A stretch of DNA of 64,000 nucleotides, taken from assembly GCA_903906315.1 (NCBI GenBank), contig CAIVJW010000017.1, positions 1 to 64,000 on the forward strand. Direction: 5' to 3'. This stretch comes from an uncultured delta proteobacterium (lineage in GTDB: Bacteria; Myxococcota_A; Polyangia; Polyangiales; Polyangiaceae). Of the stretch, positions 7,767-16,236 are shown one piece after another (the first letter of the stretch is position 1; each line of letters starts with the position of its first letter). Position numbers and translations under genes: made by a program. The notes beneath the pieces are model-generated. The model made no database searches. It saw only the letters and a program-made list of their open reading frames with translations, and was not told where the DNA came from.

Positions 7767-9519
7767 GCGGCGTCCCTCCGGCTCGGCGTGCGATCACCTC
7801 GCGGGTGTGGTTCAAGAGCTCGTCGTGCGCGCGCCCGAGCACGTCGGCCAGGAGCTGATCGGCCTCGACACCCGGCACCATCTCGAGGCCCGCGACCGCC
7901 GTCCAGGTCAACATTCGCTGCGCCGGCGTCTCCTTGGCGAAGCGCGATACGAGCGCGCGGAAGCCGCGCGCGCGGCCGGCCCACTCCGCGAAGTGGGGCA
8001 TCGCGTCCTCGCCCGAGGCGTGGGCGAGCGCCCGACCGAGCGCCGACGCCTCGGTGGCCGTCAGCGTCGCCGCGGTGCGCGTCACCTGCTCGGCGATGGG
8101 GGTGACCGCGCGCGGCCCGCCGCGTTGCGCGAGGCGCTCCGCTGCCCGAACTCGGACCTCCTCGTGCGGTGACGCCATCAGCTTCTGCAGCCCGCGCGCG
8201 AGCCGCACGTTCGCTGGCGCGCGCCCGACGGTCTCGACGAGCTCGAGCTGGAACGCCGGATCGGGGTGCCCGACGAGCTCGAACGCCGCGTCGAGGCAGC
8301 GCTCGGGCGCGAGGCGGCCGAGGATCGTGAACAGCTCGCGCGCGAGCGGCGGCGCGGCGGTGGGCAGGCGCTCCACGAGGAGCTCGGGCCGGGCCTTCGC
8401 GGCGCGCTCGACGATCGCCACGAGCGCCGCGCGCCGGCTGCCCTCCGCGCCCGTCGTCAGGAGCTCGAGGGCGCGGCCGAGGTGGTCGCCCGGCAGCCCG
8501 TCGAGCATCGTGAAGAACGAGTGCGGGACCTCCGCGACGCGCTCGGGCAGCGCCCGCAGCAGGCGCTCGAAGGCCTTGTCGTCGCCGAGCATGGGCAGCG
8601 TCCGCCCATCGCCCCCCTGCCCCTCGAACGCGGCCGCGTACAGCGTGGCGAGCTTGGCGATCTGGTCGAGCTTGCGCTCGACGAAGAGGTACTCCTGCAC
8701 CTCCTCGACGAACGGGACGAGGTCGTCGCGGAGCTTCGTGTCGCGGAGCTCGCGTGCGAGCCCGAGCATCTCGCTCACCGCGCGCAGCGCCAGGTCGGCG
8801 AGCGCGTCAGGCCCCTCCTCGGCCTGCAGCGCCGCCAGCGCGTCGGCCGGAACGGGGCGGTACTCCGGCTTCGTGCCGGCGCCCGGGCGCGGGAGCGGCT
8901 GGTCCCAATCGTCGGGCGGCGCGGCGGTGCGGTCGCGCTCGGCCGCCTGCGCCGCAGCGGCCTGCTTGGCGCCCTTCGAGCTCGCCTCGGGGTGCTCCTC
9001 GTCGGGCATGTAGCCCTCGACGGCCTCGATCTCGATGTGCTTGAAATCGGCCTTGCGCAGGAGGGTGATGAGGTCCTCCTCCTGCTGCCGCACGCCCGAG
9101 CAGCGGACGCTGAGCACCTCGAGCAGCGAGACCATCTCGGTCCAGTCGACGCCGCCCTCGAGCTTGACCTTGCGGACGCCGTCGCGGAAGAGCCGAAACG
9201 AGAGCGATCGCTCGCGATCCGCTTCCTTGTAGACCGACTCGTCACCGAGGTTGATGTCGAACGGGTAGACCTCGAGCGCGATCGGCGCGCGGCGCAGGAG
9301 GGCCGCAGTCTTGTCGCGGTAGTCCGCGATCAGCCGCTTCACCGCCTCGTTTTGCGGGTCGTAGAGCGAGAAGCTCCGCGACGCGCGTGACAAGCTCTGC
9401 AGCGCTGCGGCGACGTCCTGCCCTGCGGCGGACGCCGTGCGGAGCCCGCCCCCCAGGGGCGGCGCCGCGGACGGCGAGGGCTGGTTCTGCGGACCCGGGG
9501 GCTCGTGCGGCTCGGCCAT
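7759..9519 (-). CDS. HEAT-repeat protein with LYxxxN-type N-terminal module
   Basis: This 586-residue protein starts at ATG 9519. Residues about 40-150 form a module (SLYDPQNEAVKRL, APIALEVYPFDINLGDESVY, LFRDGVRKVKLEGGVDWTE) related to the one in the next gene. A low-complexity linker follows, then a C-terminal half of HEAT-like helical pairs (RLPTAAPPLARELFTILGRL, VRVRAAERLAQRGGPRAVTP). It looks like a cytoplasmic scaffold for the HD-domain protein encoded next, with which it overlaps by 8 nt. The partnership is inferred from overlap and shared domains. Confidence 0.75.
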   Translation of the reverse strand: MAEPHEPPGPQNQPSPSAAPPLGGGLRTASAAGQDVAAALQSLSRASRSFSLYDPQNEAVKRLIADYRDKTAALLRRAPIALEVYPFDINLGDESVYKEADRERSLSFRLFRDGVRKVKLEGGVDWTEMVSLLEVLSVRCSGVRQQEEDLITLLRKADFKHIEIEAVEGYMPDEEHPEASSKGAKQAAAAQAAERDRTAAPPDDWDQPLPRPGAGTKPEYRPVPADALAALQAEEGPDALADLALRAVSEMLGLARELRDTKLRDDLVPFVEEVQEYLFVERKLDQIAKLATLYAAAFEGQGGDGRTLPMLGDDKAFERLLRALPERVAEVPHSFFTMLDGLPGDHLGRALELLTTGAEGSRRAALVAIVERAAKARPELLVERLPTAAPPLARELFTILGRLAPERCLDAAFELVGHPDPAFQLELVETVGRAPANVRLARGLQKLMASPHEEVRVRAAERLAQRGGPRAVTPIAEQVTRTAATLTATEASALGRALAHASGEDAMPHFAEWAGRARGFRALVSRFAKETPAQRMLTWTAVAGLEMVPGVEADQLLADVLGRAHDELLNHTREVIARRAGGTPRG

Positions 9520-9604
9520 GCGAGGTCGGCATGCTCGCAGGAAGTCGACGGCGAAGAAAGGTGCGCCGGCTCGCCAGGAGCGACGCGCCCCACGGCGGGC
9601 CCGG

Positions 9605-10729
9605 TCAGCCGCCCCCCAGCGCCAGCGCGAGCACCTTGCGGGCCAGCGTCGACGTTCCGAACCCCTCGGCGTCGGGCGCGCGCCACGCGGCCCGCTCGTA
9701 CGCCCCGGCGAGCACCGAGGGCACCACGGGCCGATCGCGCGCCACGCCGTGCACGACGAGCACGTCGAGATCGCGGTGCGACAGCACGTGCCGGACGCGC
9801 CCGGCGCTGCGCAGCCGCACGCCCTCGATCGGGAGCCCGGCAACCGCGAGCGCCGCGCGCGCCGCCGAGAGCCCGGGCGCCTCGACCATGGGCGGCTCCC
9901 ACAGCCCGCCGAAGAGGCCGCCCTCGGCGCGACGCGCGAACAGCACCTCCCCCTCGTGCAGGACCACCGCCGCGACCACGCGGACGCGAGGCGACGCCTT
10001 CTTCGCGCGCACGACGGGCAGCTCCGCCTCGCGCCCGTCCCGGTGGGCGCGGCACACCGCGCGCAGCGGGCAGTCGCCGCAGCGCGGATCGCGGGGCGCG
10101 CAGATCGTCGCGCCGAGCTCCATCAGCGCCTCGTTCCACTTGCCCGGCTCGCGATCCGGCACGAGCCTCGCCGCCGTCTCCCACAGGCGCCGCGCGCCGG
10201 CCGCGCTCTTCGGATCCTCCTCGAGGCCGTCGAGGCGCGAGAGGACGCGCGCGACGTTGCCGTCCACGAGCGGCTCGCGACGGCCGAACGCGATGCTCGA
10301 GACGGCGCCGGCCGTGTACGCGCCGACGCCGGGGAGCGATCGGAGATCGCTGGCCTCGGCGGGCACGCGACCGCCGTACCTGGCGACGATCTCGCGGGCG
10401 GCGAGGTGCAGCCCGCGCGCGCGCCGGTAGTAGCCGAGGCCCGACCACAGCGAGAGGACGTCGTCGACGGGCGCGTCCGCGAGCGCGCGGACGTCGGGGA
10501 ACCGCGCGAGGAAGCGCTCGAAGTACGGCACGACCGTCTCGACGCGCGTCTGCTGGAGCATCACCTCGCTCAGCAGGATCGCGTACGGATCGCGCGTGCG
10601 CCGCCAGGGCAGGTCGCGCGCGACCCGCGCGAACCAGGCCTCGAGCGCCGCGCGCGCGGCCTCGTCACGCGCGGCGTCGCCGGTCCCCTCCCCTCGCCCC
10701 GCCGCCGCCGCGAGCTTCGCCCGCGTCAC
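9605..10729 (-). CDS. A/G-specific adenine DNA glycosylase MutY
   Basis: This 374-residue base-excision repair enzyme removes adenine mispaired with 8-oxoguanine. The helix-hairpin-helix is LPGVGAYTAGA (about 132-142). The catalytic glutamate is Glu55 in SEVMLQQTR and the aspartate is Asp156 in VDGNVAR. The iron-sulfur cluster cysteines are 210, 217, 220 and 226 (C-X6-C-X2-C-X5-C). A C-terminal NUDIX-like domain (AAVVLHEGEVLFARRAEGGLFGG) recognises 8-oxoG in the family. The GTG start at 10729 overlaps the stop codon of the aminopeptidase gene (GTGA), so the two are probably co-transcribed. Confidence 0.95.
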   Translation of the reverse strand: MTRAKLAAAAGRGEGTGDAARDEAARAALEAWFARVARDLPWRRTRDPYAILLSEVMLQQTRVETVVPYFERFLARFPDVRALADAPVDDVLSLWSGLGYYRRARGLHLAAREIVARYGGRVPAEASDLRSLPGVGAYTAGAVSSIAFGRREPLVDGNVARVLSRLDGLEEDPKSAAGARRLWETAARLVPDREPGKWNEALMELGATICAPRDPRCGDCPLRAVCRAHRDGREAELPVVRAKKASPRVRVVAAVVLHEGEVLFARRAEGGLFGGLWEPPMVEAPGLSAARAALAVAGLPIEGVRLRSAGRVRHVLSHRDLDVLVVHGVARDRPVVPSVLAGAYERAAWRAPDAEGFGTSTLARKVLALALGGG

Positions 10730-12021
10730 GCCCGGCACGCGCGCTCGACCGCGTCGACCGTCTTCGGGAGGTCTGCGGTGAGCTCCCGTCGGCCACCTTC
10801 GATCACGACGACGTCGTCCTCGATGCGCACGCCGAGGCCACGGTACTCGGGCGGCACCGAGGCGTCGTCGGGTCGGAAGTACAGGCCGGGCTCGACCGTG
10901 ATCACCATGCCGGGCGCGAGCGGGCGAGGCGCGCCGCCCACGTGGTACGCGCCCACGTCGTGTACGTCCATGCCGAGCCAGTGGCTGGTCCGGTGCATGA
11001 AGTACGGCTTGTGGGCGCACTCCGCGACGAGGCGCGACGGATCGCCGCGGAGCACCCCGATCCGCACGAGCCCGAGGACGATCGTGCGCACGGCGACCTC
11101 GTGGACGCCGTCGACGGTCGCGCCGGGACGCACGGCCTCGATCGCGGCGAGCTCGGCCTCGAGCACGATCTCGTAGATCCGCCGCTGCGCTGGGGAAAAC
11201 GTGCCGCTCACCGGGAACGTCCGCGTGACGTCGGATGCGTAGTACTCGTGCTCGCAGCCCGCATCGACGAGGACGAGATCGCCGTCCGCCATGCGCCGCG
11301 CGTTCTTGCGATAGTGCAAGATGGTCGCGTTCGGACCCGACCCGACGATCGGCCCGTACGCCGGGCGCTCGCAGCCGTTCCGGCGGAACACCTCACGGAT
11401 CACCGCGTCGAGCTCGAACTCGTGCCGCCCGTCCGCCGCGAGGCGCATCGCGCCGAGGTGCGCGTCGCGGGTGATCTCGGCAGCGCGCCGCATGTTCGCG
11501 ATCTCGCCCGGCGATTTCACGAGCCGCGCCTCGTGGACCAGGACGGCCGGATCGACGATCTGCGCGGGCCAAGCGAGCGGGGATCGTCCGCGCGCGCGCG
11601 CCTTCTCGATGGCGCCGAGGACGCGCTCGTCGGTCGCGCGGTCGCGGCCGAGGCGGTAGTGGAGACGGTCGTGCCTGGCGAGGTAGCCGGGCAGCCGGTC
11701 CGCCAGCTCGGCGACCGGGTACGCCGCGTCGACGCCGAACCGCTGCACCGCGTCCTCGACGCCCACGCGCGGTCCGTCCCACGCCTCGCGCCCTGGTTCC
11801 CGCGGCCGGACGAACATCACCGCACGGTGCACCGGGTGGTGCGGCACGAGCAGGAGCACCGCCTCGGGCTCGACCATGCCCGTCAGGTAGAAGAGGTCCG
11901 AGTCCTGCCGATACTCGTGCTCGACGTCGTTGTTGCGCAGCGCGACGAGCGCCGCAGGGATCAGCGCCGCGCCGTCGAGCCGGGCGAGCAGCGCCCGGCG
12001 ACGGGACGAGAAGGGCTCCAT
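10726..12021 (-). CDS. Xaa-Pro aminopeptidase (M24B)
   Basis: This 431-residue metallopeptidase would cleave N-terminal residues preceding proline. The N-terminal creatinase-like domain (NDVEHEYRQDSDLFYLTG) is typical of PepP. Metal ligands are visible in order: two Asp in VDAGCEHEYYASDVTRTF, His in SHWLGMDVHDVG, Glu in TVEPGLY and Glu in RIEDDVVV. The ATG at 12021 follows a TAGCCT -10-like element with only 6 nt between, which suggests a leaderless message. It is first in a two-gene unit with mutY. Confidence 0.92.
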   Translation of the reverse strand: MEPFSSRRRALLARLDGAALIPAALVALRNNDVEHEYRQDSDLFYLTGMVEPEAVLLLVPHHPVHRAVMFVRPREPGREAWDGPRVGVEDAVQRFGVDAAYPVAELADRLPGYLARHDRLHYRLGRDRATDERVLGAIEKARARGRSPLAWPAQIVDPAVLVHEARLVKSPGEIANMRRAAEITRDAHLGAMRLAADGRHEFELDAVIREVFRRNGCERPAYGPIVGSGPNATILHYRKNARRMADGDLVLVDAGCEHEYYASDVTRTFPVSGTFSPAQRRIYEIVLEAELAAIEAVRPGATVDGVHEVAVRTIVLGLVRIGVLRGDPSRLVAECAHKPYFMHRTSHWLGMDVHDVGAYHVGGAPRPLAPGMVITVEPGLYFRPDDASVPPEYRGLGVRIEDDVVVIEGGRRELTADLPKTVDAVERACRA

Positions 12022-12027
12022 CGAGGA

Positions 12028-12033
12028 AGGCTA
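12028..12033 (-). promoter_or_regulatory. -10-like TAGCCT, 6 nt before the PepP start
   Basis: TAGCCT preceded by GC, with 6 nt to the ATG at 12021. In leaderless genes of other GC-rich bacteria a TANNNT -10 sits at this distance, so transcription would begin at or beside the start codon. No good -35 was recognised. Confidence 0.45.
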
Positions 12034-12079
12034 GCGCAGCCGGCACGCGCGAGGAGCGCCGGCGCGGCGGCCCTCGGCG

Positions 12080-13876
12080 CTAGTTCACCTTCTTCGGGCA
12101 GGTGTGGCCGACCGAGAAGCTCTTGACCTTGGGCGACTCCACCTTCATGTCGTCGACCGAGATGCTGAGCCACACGTCGAGGTCCAGGTACCTCGCCGGC
12201 GTGATGCCCGCGGACTTGAACCGAGCCGCGAGATCGACGGGCGAGACCGCCGAGGGGATCGTCGCCGCGGAGATCCACTTCGCGTTCGCGAGGTCCGCCG
12301 GGCTGCCCGCGGTCCGCACGCGGAACATCACGGCCGTGTCCTTCGGGACCGTCGCGTCCCAGGCGAGCTCCACCCAGTTCGTCTCGCCGTCGAGGCAGCC
12401 GGTGAACGTCTCCAGGTAGTGGCCCGGGTCGTTCTTCGCGAGCGCAGCCTGCAGGCCCGTCATGTCCGAGTACGTGTACGGCCCGACGAGCCCGGTGACG
12501 GCGTTCTGCGTCACCGTGTTGTCGTTCAGGCCGGGCCCGGGCGTGATGACCGTCGCGAACCCCTCCATGTAGCTGATGGCCCAGATCTTCCCCTGCTTGT
12601 CGACGGCCATGCCCTTCGAGCTCGCCGTCGGGATGACCGTGGCCTCCATCGTGTCGCCGTTGAGCCGCACGACCTCGGGGTGCCGGGCGCCCCAGATGAA
12701 GCCGTTGGCGTCGGCCGCGACGCCGTGGGAAAACCCGTTCTGGCTGGCCGCGTAGCGCTGCCCGGGCGCGGCGTGCGGGTCGTAGCGCTTCAGGCCCTCG
12801 CCGCCGCCGAGCCAGACGCGCTGCTTGAAGTCGACCGTGATGCCGTACGTCCCGTCGGGCAGCGAGACGGCCTCCTTGCCCGCGGCGTCGCACGCGGCCG
12901 TGCAGTCGCCGCCCGCGCCGCAGCTCGACTGGCAGACGTCGAGCGCGTTGCAGCTCGCGTCGTCCTTGCACTTGGTCGTGTCGATGCGGCCGACGCAGTT
13001 GCCGGACGTCATCCAGAGCTGCCCCTTGCCATCGAGCGCGAAGCCGTAAACCGGGCACGGCGCCTGCGTCGTCGCCAGCACGGCGCCCGTCTTGCCGTCG
13101 AGCTTCCACACGATGCCGTCGAGCGTGCCCGCCCACACGTAGTGCTCCTCCTCGATCGTCGGCGGCAGGTCGGGGTCGCCGGAGGGGATCTGCGTGTAGA
13201 CGTCCTGCGCCGCGACGCCGCGAATCGCATGGCCGAGCGGCGTCTCCCACACACGGCAGTCGTCCTGACCGTACGGCAGCACGTCGTTCGGTCCCGTCGA
13301 CGTCGTGATGGCGCCGTCGCCGTTCGAGTCCGGGCACTTGTCGCCCGCGGAGAGGATCTTCGTGACGCTCGATCCGCCTCGATTGCCGACGTACACGTTG
13401 CCGAGCGCGTCGACCGAGGTGCGGGACGGATCGCCGGCCCCCGTGGCGTAGCGGCCGAGCTCGGTGAAGGTCGTCGTGTCGACCTTGGAGACGACGTTGC
13501 CCTGCGAGTTCGCGATCCAGATGAGGCTGCCGCCGCCGCTCGCCGCGCGATCGAGGACGAGCGCGCCGTCCTTGTCGACGCTGACGTTCGAGCTCTCGTG
13601 CTTGGACGTGTCGAACGGGTCCGCCGAGCCCGCACCGGCCTTCGAGCGCTCGCAGCCGGCGCCGCACGCGGCAGGTGCGTCGGTCGTGGTCACCGGGTTG
13701 CCGGTGCCGCCGGTGCCGCCGCCGGTCGTCGTCTGCGCGGAGCCGCCCGACCCCCAGTCCCCCTTCGACGCGCCTTCGTCCTCGGTGCCGCCGTCCGTCG
13801 ACGATCCGCAGGAGGCTCCCAGCAGAGCGAGGGGCAGAGCGCCAAGGACCAGGAGAAACGTCACACGAGCGTTCAT
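12080..13876 (-). CDS. Beta-propeller (NHL/Vgb-like) lipoprotein
   Basis: This 598-residue protein has a signal peptide ending in a lipobox (LLGASC), a Gly/Thr/Ser-rich linker, and then repeated blades such as SLIWIANSQGNVVSKVDT, GNVYVGNRGGSSV, YVWAGTLDGIVWKLDG and GFIWGARHPEVVRLNG, as in NHL/streptogramin-lyase-type propellers. Small calcium-like clusters (CPDSNGDGAI) and CxxxC pairs are inserted. The C-terminal portion (about 470-598) is a separate beta domain. It is probably anchored outside the cytoplasm; ligand or enzyme activity cannot be told. ATG 13876 was chosen for the signal peptide. Confidence 0.8.
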   Translation of the reverse strand: MNARVTFLLVLGALPLALLGASCGSSTDGGTEDEGASKGDWGSGGSAQTTTGGGTGGTGNPVTTTDAPAACGAGCERSKAGAGSADPFDTSKHESSNVSVDKDGALVLDRAASGGGSLIWIANSQGNVVSKVDTTTFTELGRYATGAGDPSRTSVDALGNVYVGNRGGSSVTKILSAGDKCPDSNGDGAITTSTGPNDVLPYGQDDCRVWETPLGHAIRGVAAQDVYTQIPSGDPDLPPTIEEEHYVWAGTLDGIVWKLDGKTGAVLATTQAPCPVYGFALDGKGQLWMTSGNCVGRIDTTKCKDDASCNALDVCQSSCGAGGDCTAACDAAGKEAVSLPDGTYGITVDFKQRVWLGGGEGLKRYDPHAAPGQRYAASQNGFSHGVAADANGFIWGARHPEVVRLNGDTMEATVIPTASSKGMAVDKQGKIWAISYMEGFATVITPGPGLNDNTVTQNAVTGLVGPYTYSDMTGLQAALAKNDPGHYLETFTGCLDGETNWVELAWDATVPKDTAVMFRVRTAGSPADLANAKWISAATIPSAVSPVDLAARFKSAGITPARYLDLDVWLSISVDDMKVESPKVKSFSVGHTCPKKVN

Positions 13877-14118
13877 GGGGGCGACTCCTCGACAGGCGGT
13901 GGGCGGTCCGACGATCGACCTTGCGCAAGGTCCGAGCCGACGCTCGGGAGAGCGCGGCACCCTTCAGATTACACGGAACACGCGCGTGTCCAGCGGTCGG
14001 ATCGAAGCGCTCGTGTCCCGCTCCTGCCATGGGTGGATCAGGCGTGACCCACTCCGCCGATCCACGTGACGTGGCGGGCGCGGCTCGCGGCGACTTCGCC
14101 ACGGCGCGCGTTCGCCTG

Positions 14119-14124
14119 TATGAA
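14119..14124 (+). promoter_or_regulatory. -10-like TATGAA, 6 nt before GTG 14131
   Basis: TATGAA precedes the GTG start codon of the 236-residue lipoprotein by exactly 6 nt, the same geometry seen before several other genes here. The sixth base is A rather than T. It supports GTG 14131 as the start codon. Confidence 0.35.
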
Positions 14125-14130
14125 GGGCCC

Positions 14131-14841
14131 GTGCGCACCGCACGCTGCATCAAGCTGGTCGTCCTCGTCACGGCTTCCGTCGGGGCGGCCTGCCATCGCT
14201 CGCCGCACCCGTGGGAGGGCTCGGCCGACGCCGGCGGCCACGCGCTCGGAGCGGCGCCGATCGCACCCGCGAGCGAGGCCACCGCGGCAGCCAGCGGCGC
14301 GAGCGCCCGCGACGCGGAGGAGGCCGATGGAGGCGACTCGGCCGGCGCTACGCCGTCGGCGGTGCGGGTCGGCGGGCCATGGGTGCGCTGCTACGGCAAC
14401 TTCCGGGTGGGCGGCGAGCCGCTGAAGGACGTGACGCGGCTGGCGATGCTCTGCGGCCCCGAGAACGGCATGACGCGCCTCTCGCCGAAGCCCCTCGAAG
14501 GGACGGTGAGCGAGGGCGGCGCCGTGGTGACGGAGGCGTTCCGCGTGCAGCGTGGGGTCTGCTACCGCGTCTTCGCCACCGCCACGCCTTCGGTGAAGGA
14601 CCTCGACGTGGTCGTGCGCAGCAGCCGCGGCGCGGCGATCGCCGCCGATCACGGTGAGGACGCGTGGCCGATCGTGCAACCCGACCGGCCGTTTTGCGCG
14701 CTCGAGGACGACAACGTCACGATCGAGGTGTCGGCGCGGCGCGGCGAGGGCCGTTTCGCCGCCGAAATCTGGCAGCTCCGGTCGGCGCCTGCGCTCGCGC
14801 CCGAGGAGGCGGCGCGCCGGCGCGAGGCAGGCAAGCCGTAG
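14131..14841 (+). CDS. Hypothetical lipoprotein
   Basis: This 236-residue protein starts at GTG 14131. The signal sequence (IKLVVLVTASVGAAC) ends in a lipobox. An Ala/Gly-rich linker follows, then a globular domain of about 140 residues with conserved-looking cysteines (WVRCYGNF, AMLCGPENG, RGVCYRVFA, RPFCALED). The pattern DLDVVVRSSRGAAIAADHGED followed by VTIEVSA resembles extracellular beta-sandwich domains found as orphan lipoproteins in myxobacteria. No known family was recognised. It diverges from the propeller gene across a 254-bp intergenic region. Confidence 0.7.
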   Translation: MRTARCIKLVVLVTASVGAACHRSPHPWEGSADAGGHALGAAPIAPASEATAAASGASARDAEEADGGDSAGATPSAVRVGGPWVRCYGNFRVGGEPLKDVTRLAMLCGPENGMTRLSPKPLEGTVSEGGAVVTEAFRVQRGVCYRVFATATPSVKDLDVVVRSSRGAAIAADHGEDAWPIVQPDRPFCALEDDNVTIEVSARRGEGRFAAEIWQLRSAPALAPEEAARRREAGKP

Positions 14842-14921
14842 CGGCGCGAGCCCGCGGCGCGGCCGAACGCGACCCACCGAGGTTGACGTAGGCGGTCCGG
14901 CCCGCTAGTGACGCGCAACGG

Positions 14922-15488
14922 ATGGGCGACGACCACGACGTTCCGCCTCGCGAAGGCGACTACTCGCCCGACGACAAGTCGGAGGGCGAGGGCAAGCGCC
15001 TGTTCGAGCGCGTCGTGCCGGAGGTCCTCAAGGGCCTCATCGAGCGCGCGCTCGAGCGCGGCGTGGGCCGCATCGCCGAGGGCCCGGAGAACCTGCGCCA
15101 CCTCGTCGGCGATCTCAAGCTGCCGAAGGAGGTGCTCCACTACCTCTACACGCAGATCGACGACACGAAGAACGGCCTGTACCGCGCCGTCGCCAAGGAG
15201 ATCCGCGACGTGCTCGAGCACACGCAGTTCGCCGAGGAGATGACGAAGGTCCTGACGAAGCTGTCCTTCGAAATCAAGACGGAGATCCGCTTCATCCCCA
15301 ACGACGCCGCCAAGGCCGGGGACCGGCGCGACGACTCGGAGGACGAGGACGACGCGAACGAGGACGAAGACGACGCCGAGCCCAAGGGCAAGGCCGGCCT
15401 GCCCAAGCCCGAAGTCTCGGCGCAGGTCACGGTGAAGGATCGCAGCAAGGAGGCGCGGCGCGAGCGCCGACGCCGCGAGGGCCCGTGA
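14922..15488 (+). CDS. Hypothetical helical protein with acidic/basic tail
   Basis: This 188-residue protein has an N-terminal helical domain (FERVVPEVLKGLIERAL, LPKEVLHYLYTQIDDTKNG) followed by a strongly acidic stretch (DDSEDEDDANEDEDDAE) and a basic C-terminus. There is no signal peptide. The IAEGPENLRHLVGDLKLPKEV segment recalls small phasin-like or assembly proteins, but no family was recognised. The stop codon overlaps the start of the next gene (GTGA), so they are probably co-translated. A TAGTGA element lies 10 nt before the ATG, with TTGACG 17 nt further upstream. Confidence 0.75.
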   Translation: MGDDHDVPPREGDYSPDDKSEGEGKRLFERVVPEVLKGLIERALERGVGRIAEGPENLRHLVGDLKLPKEVLHYLYTQIDDTKNGLYRAVAKEIRDVLEHTQFAEEMTKVLTKLSFEIKTEIRFIPNDAAKAGDRRDDSEDEDDANEDEDDAEPKGKAGLPKPEVSAQVTVKDRSKEARRERRRREGP

Positions 15489-15976
15489 CGACGACGAGCA
15501 CGACGAAGAAGCCGAAGACCGGCGGCGAGATCGACTCCTTCTGCACCAAGTGCAAGCTCGACCTCACCCACCGAATCATTGCGATGGTCGGTGAGGTGGT
15601 GAAGAAGGTCGAGTGCAAGACCTGCGGTTCCCACCACCTCTATCGACGACCGAAGAGCGAGCAGCCGCCACCGGGCGTGCGGGCGACGCGGCCTCGCGCC
15701 GAGCGCGCCGGAACGACGGGGGGATCGAGCAAGGGCGAGCGCCTCACGGCCGCGCAGAAGCTCGAGCGCGAGCACACGCAGAGCTGGGAGCGCGCGATCG
15801 CCGGCCAGCCCTCGAGCGCGTTCAGTGCCTACCGGACCACGCTGAGCTTCTCCGCGGGCGAGCTCGTGCGGCACGCGAAGTTCGGCGACGGCGTCGTTTC
15901 TCGCGTCCTCGATCGGCAGAAGATCGAGATCCTGTTCAAGGACGGTCCTCGCACGATGGCTCAAGCGCAGGACTGA
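15485..15976 (+). CDS. Zinc-ribbon protein with C-terminal Tudor-like domain
   Basis: This 163-residue protein starts at GTG 15485, overlapping the previous stop by 4 nt. Residues about 19-50 hold a CxxC...CxxC zinc ribbon (CTKCKLDLTH, CKTCGSHHLYR). The C-terminal 40 residues (GELVRHAKFGDGVVSRVLDRQKIEILF) form a small SH3/Tudor-like beta module of the kind found in UvrD/PcrA C-termini and CarD-like proteins. Together these suggest a nucleic-acid or RNA polymerase binding factor. The stop codon lies in the loop of a perfect hairpin. Confidence 0.8.
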   Translation: MTTTSTTKKPKTGGEIDSFCTKCKLDLTHRIIAMVGEVVKKVECKTCGSHHLYRRPKSEQPPPGVRATRPRAERAGTTGGSSKGERLTAAQKLEREHTQSWERAIAGQPSSAFSAYRTTLSFSAGELVRHAKFGDGVVSRVLDRQKIEILFKDGPRTMAQAQD

Positions 15977-15987
15977 AAGTCCTGCGC
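15965..15987 (+). terminator. Stop-codon hairpin after the zinc-ribbon gene
   Basis: A perfect 9-bp stem, GCGCAGGAC (15965-15973) with GTCCTGCGC (15979-15987), closes a TGAAA loop holding the TGA stop codon. No U-tract follows, so it may act as a 3' end stabiliser or a Rho-independent-like pause rather than a classical terminator. Confidence 0.45.
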
Positions 15988-15990
15988 GGT

Positions 15991-16132
15991 GGGTCGCGAT
16001 GGGGCCGCGAGCGGCCCCAAACCCCGCGACCCGTCGGGTCGACGAGCGCATCCGGACGCGAGGTCCTGTGCTGGCAGGGGTCGCGATGGGGCCGCGAGCG
16101 GCCCCAGGCCCCGCGACCCGTCGGGTCGACGA
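15991..16132. repeat. Two 55-bp copies of a nested-hairpin element
   Basis: Copies at 15991-16045 and 16078-16132 are 87 bp apart and differ at two of 55 positions. Each contains an inner stem TGGGGCCGC-GA-GCGGCCCCA enclosed by an outer stem GGGTCGCG/CGCGACCC. A third stem, CGACCC-GT-CGGGTCG, reuses the right arm of the outer stem, so two exclusive folds are possible. They fill the space between convergent genes ending at 15976 and 16237. The copies look like a REP/mobile-hairpin family or a 3' end structure. Confidence 0.75.
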
Positions 16133-16236
16133 AGGAATGGCGACGGCGATCATCCGGCAGCGCGCGCGCCCTGAGGCTCGCCATCGCCCCGGCCCGGCCG
16201 CTCGCGCGTCGGGGCGGTCGGCGGCCCACGTCGACG

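Noticed and set aside
15991-16132. CRISPR-like repeat pair
   Set aside because: Only two copies, 55 bp each with internal hairpins and a 32-bp gap; no cas genes nearby.
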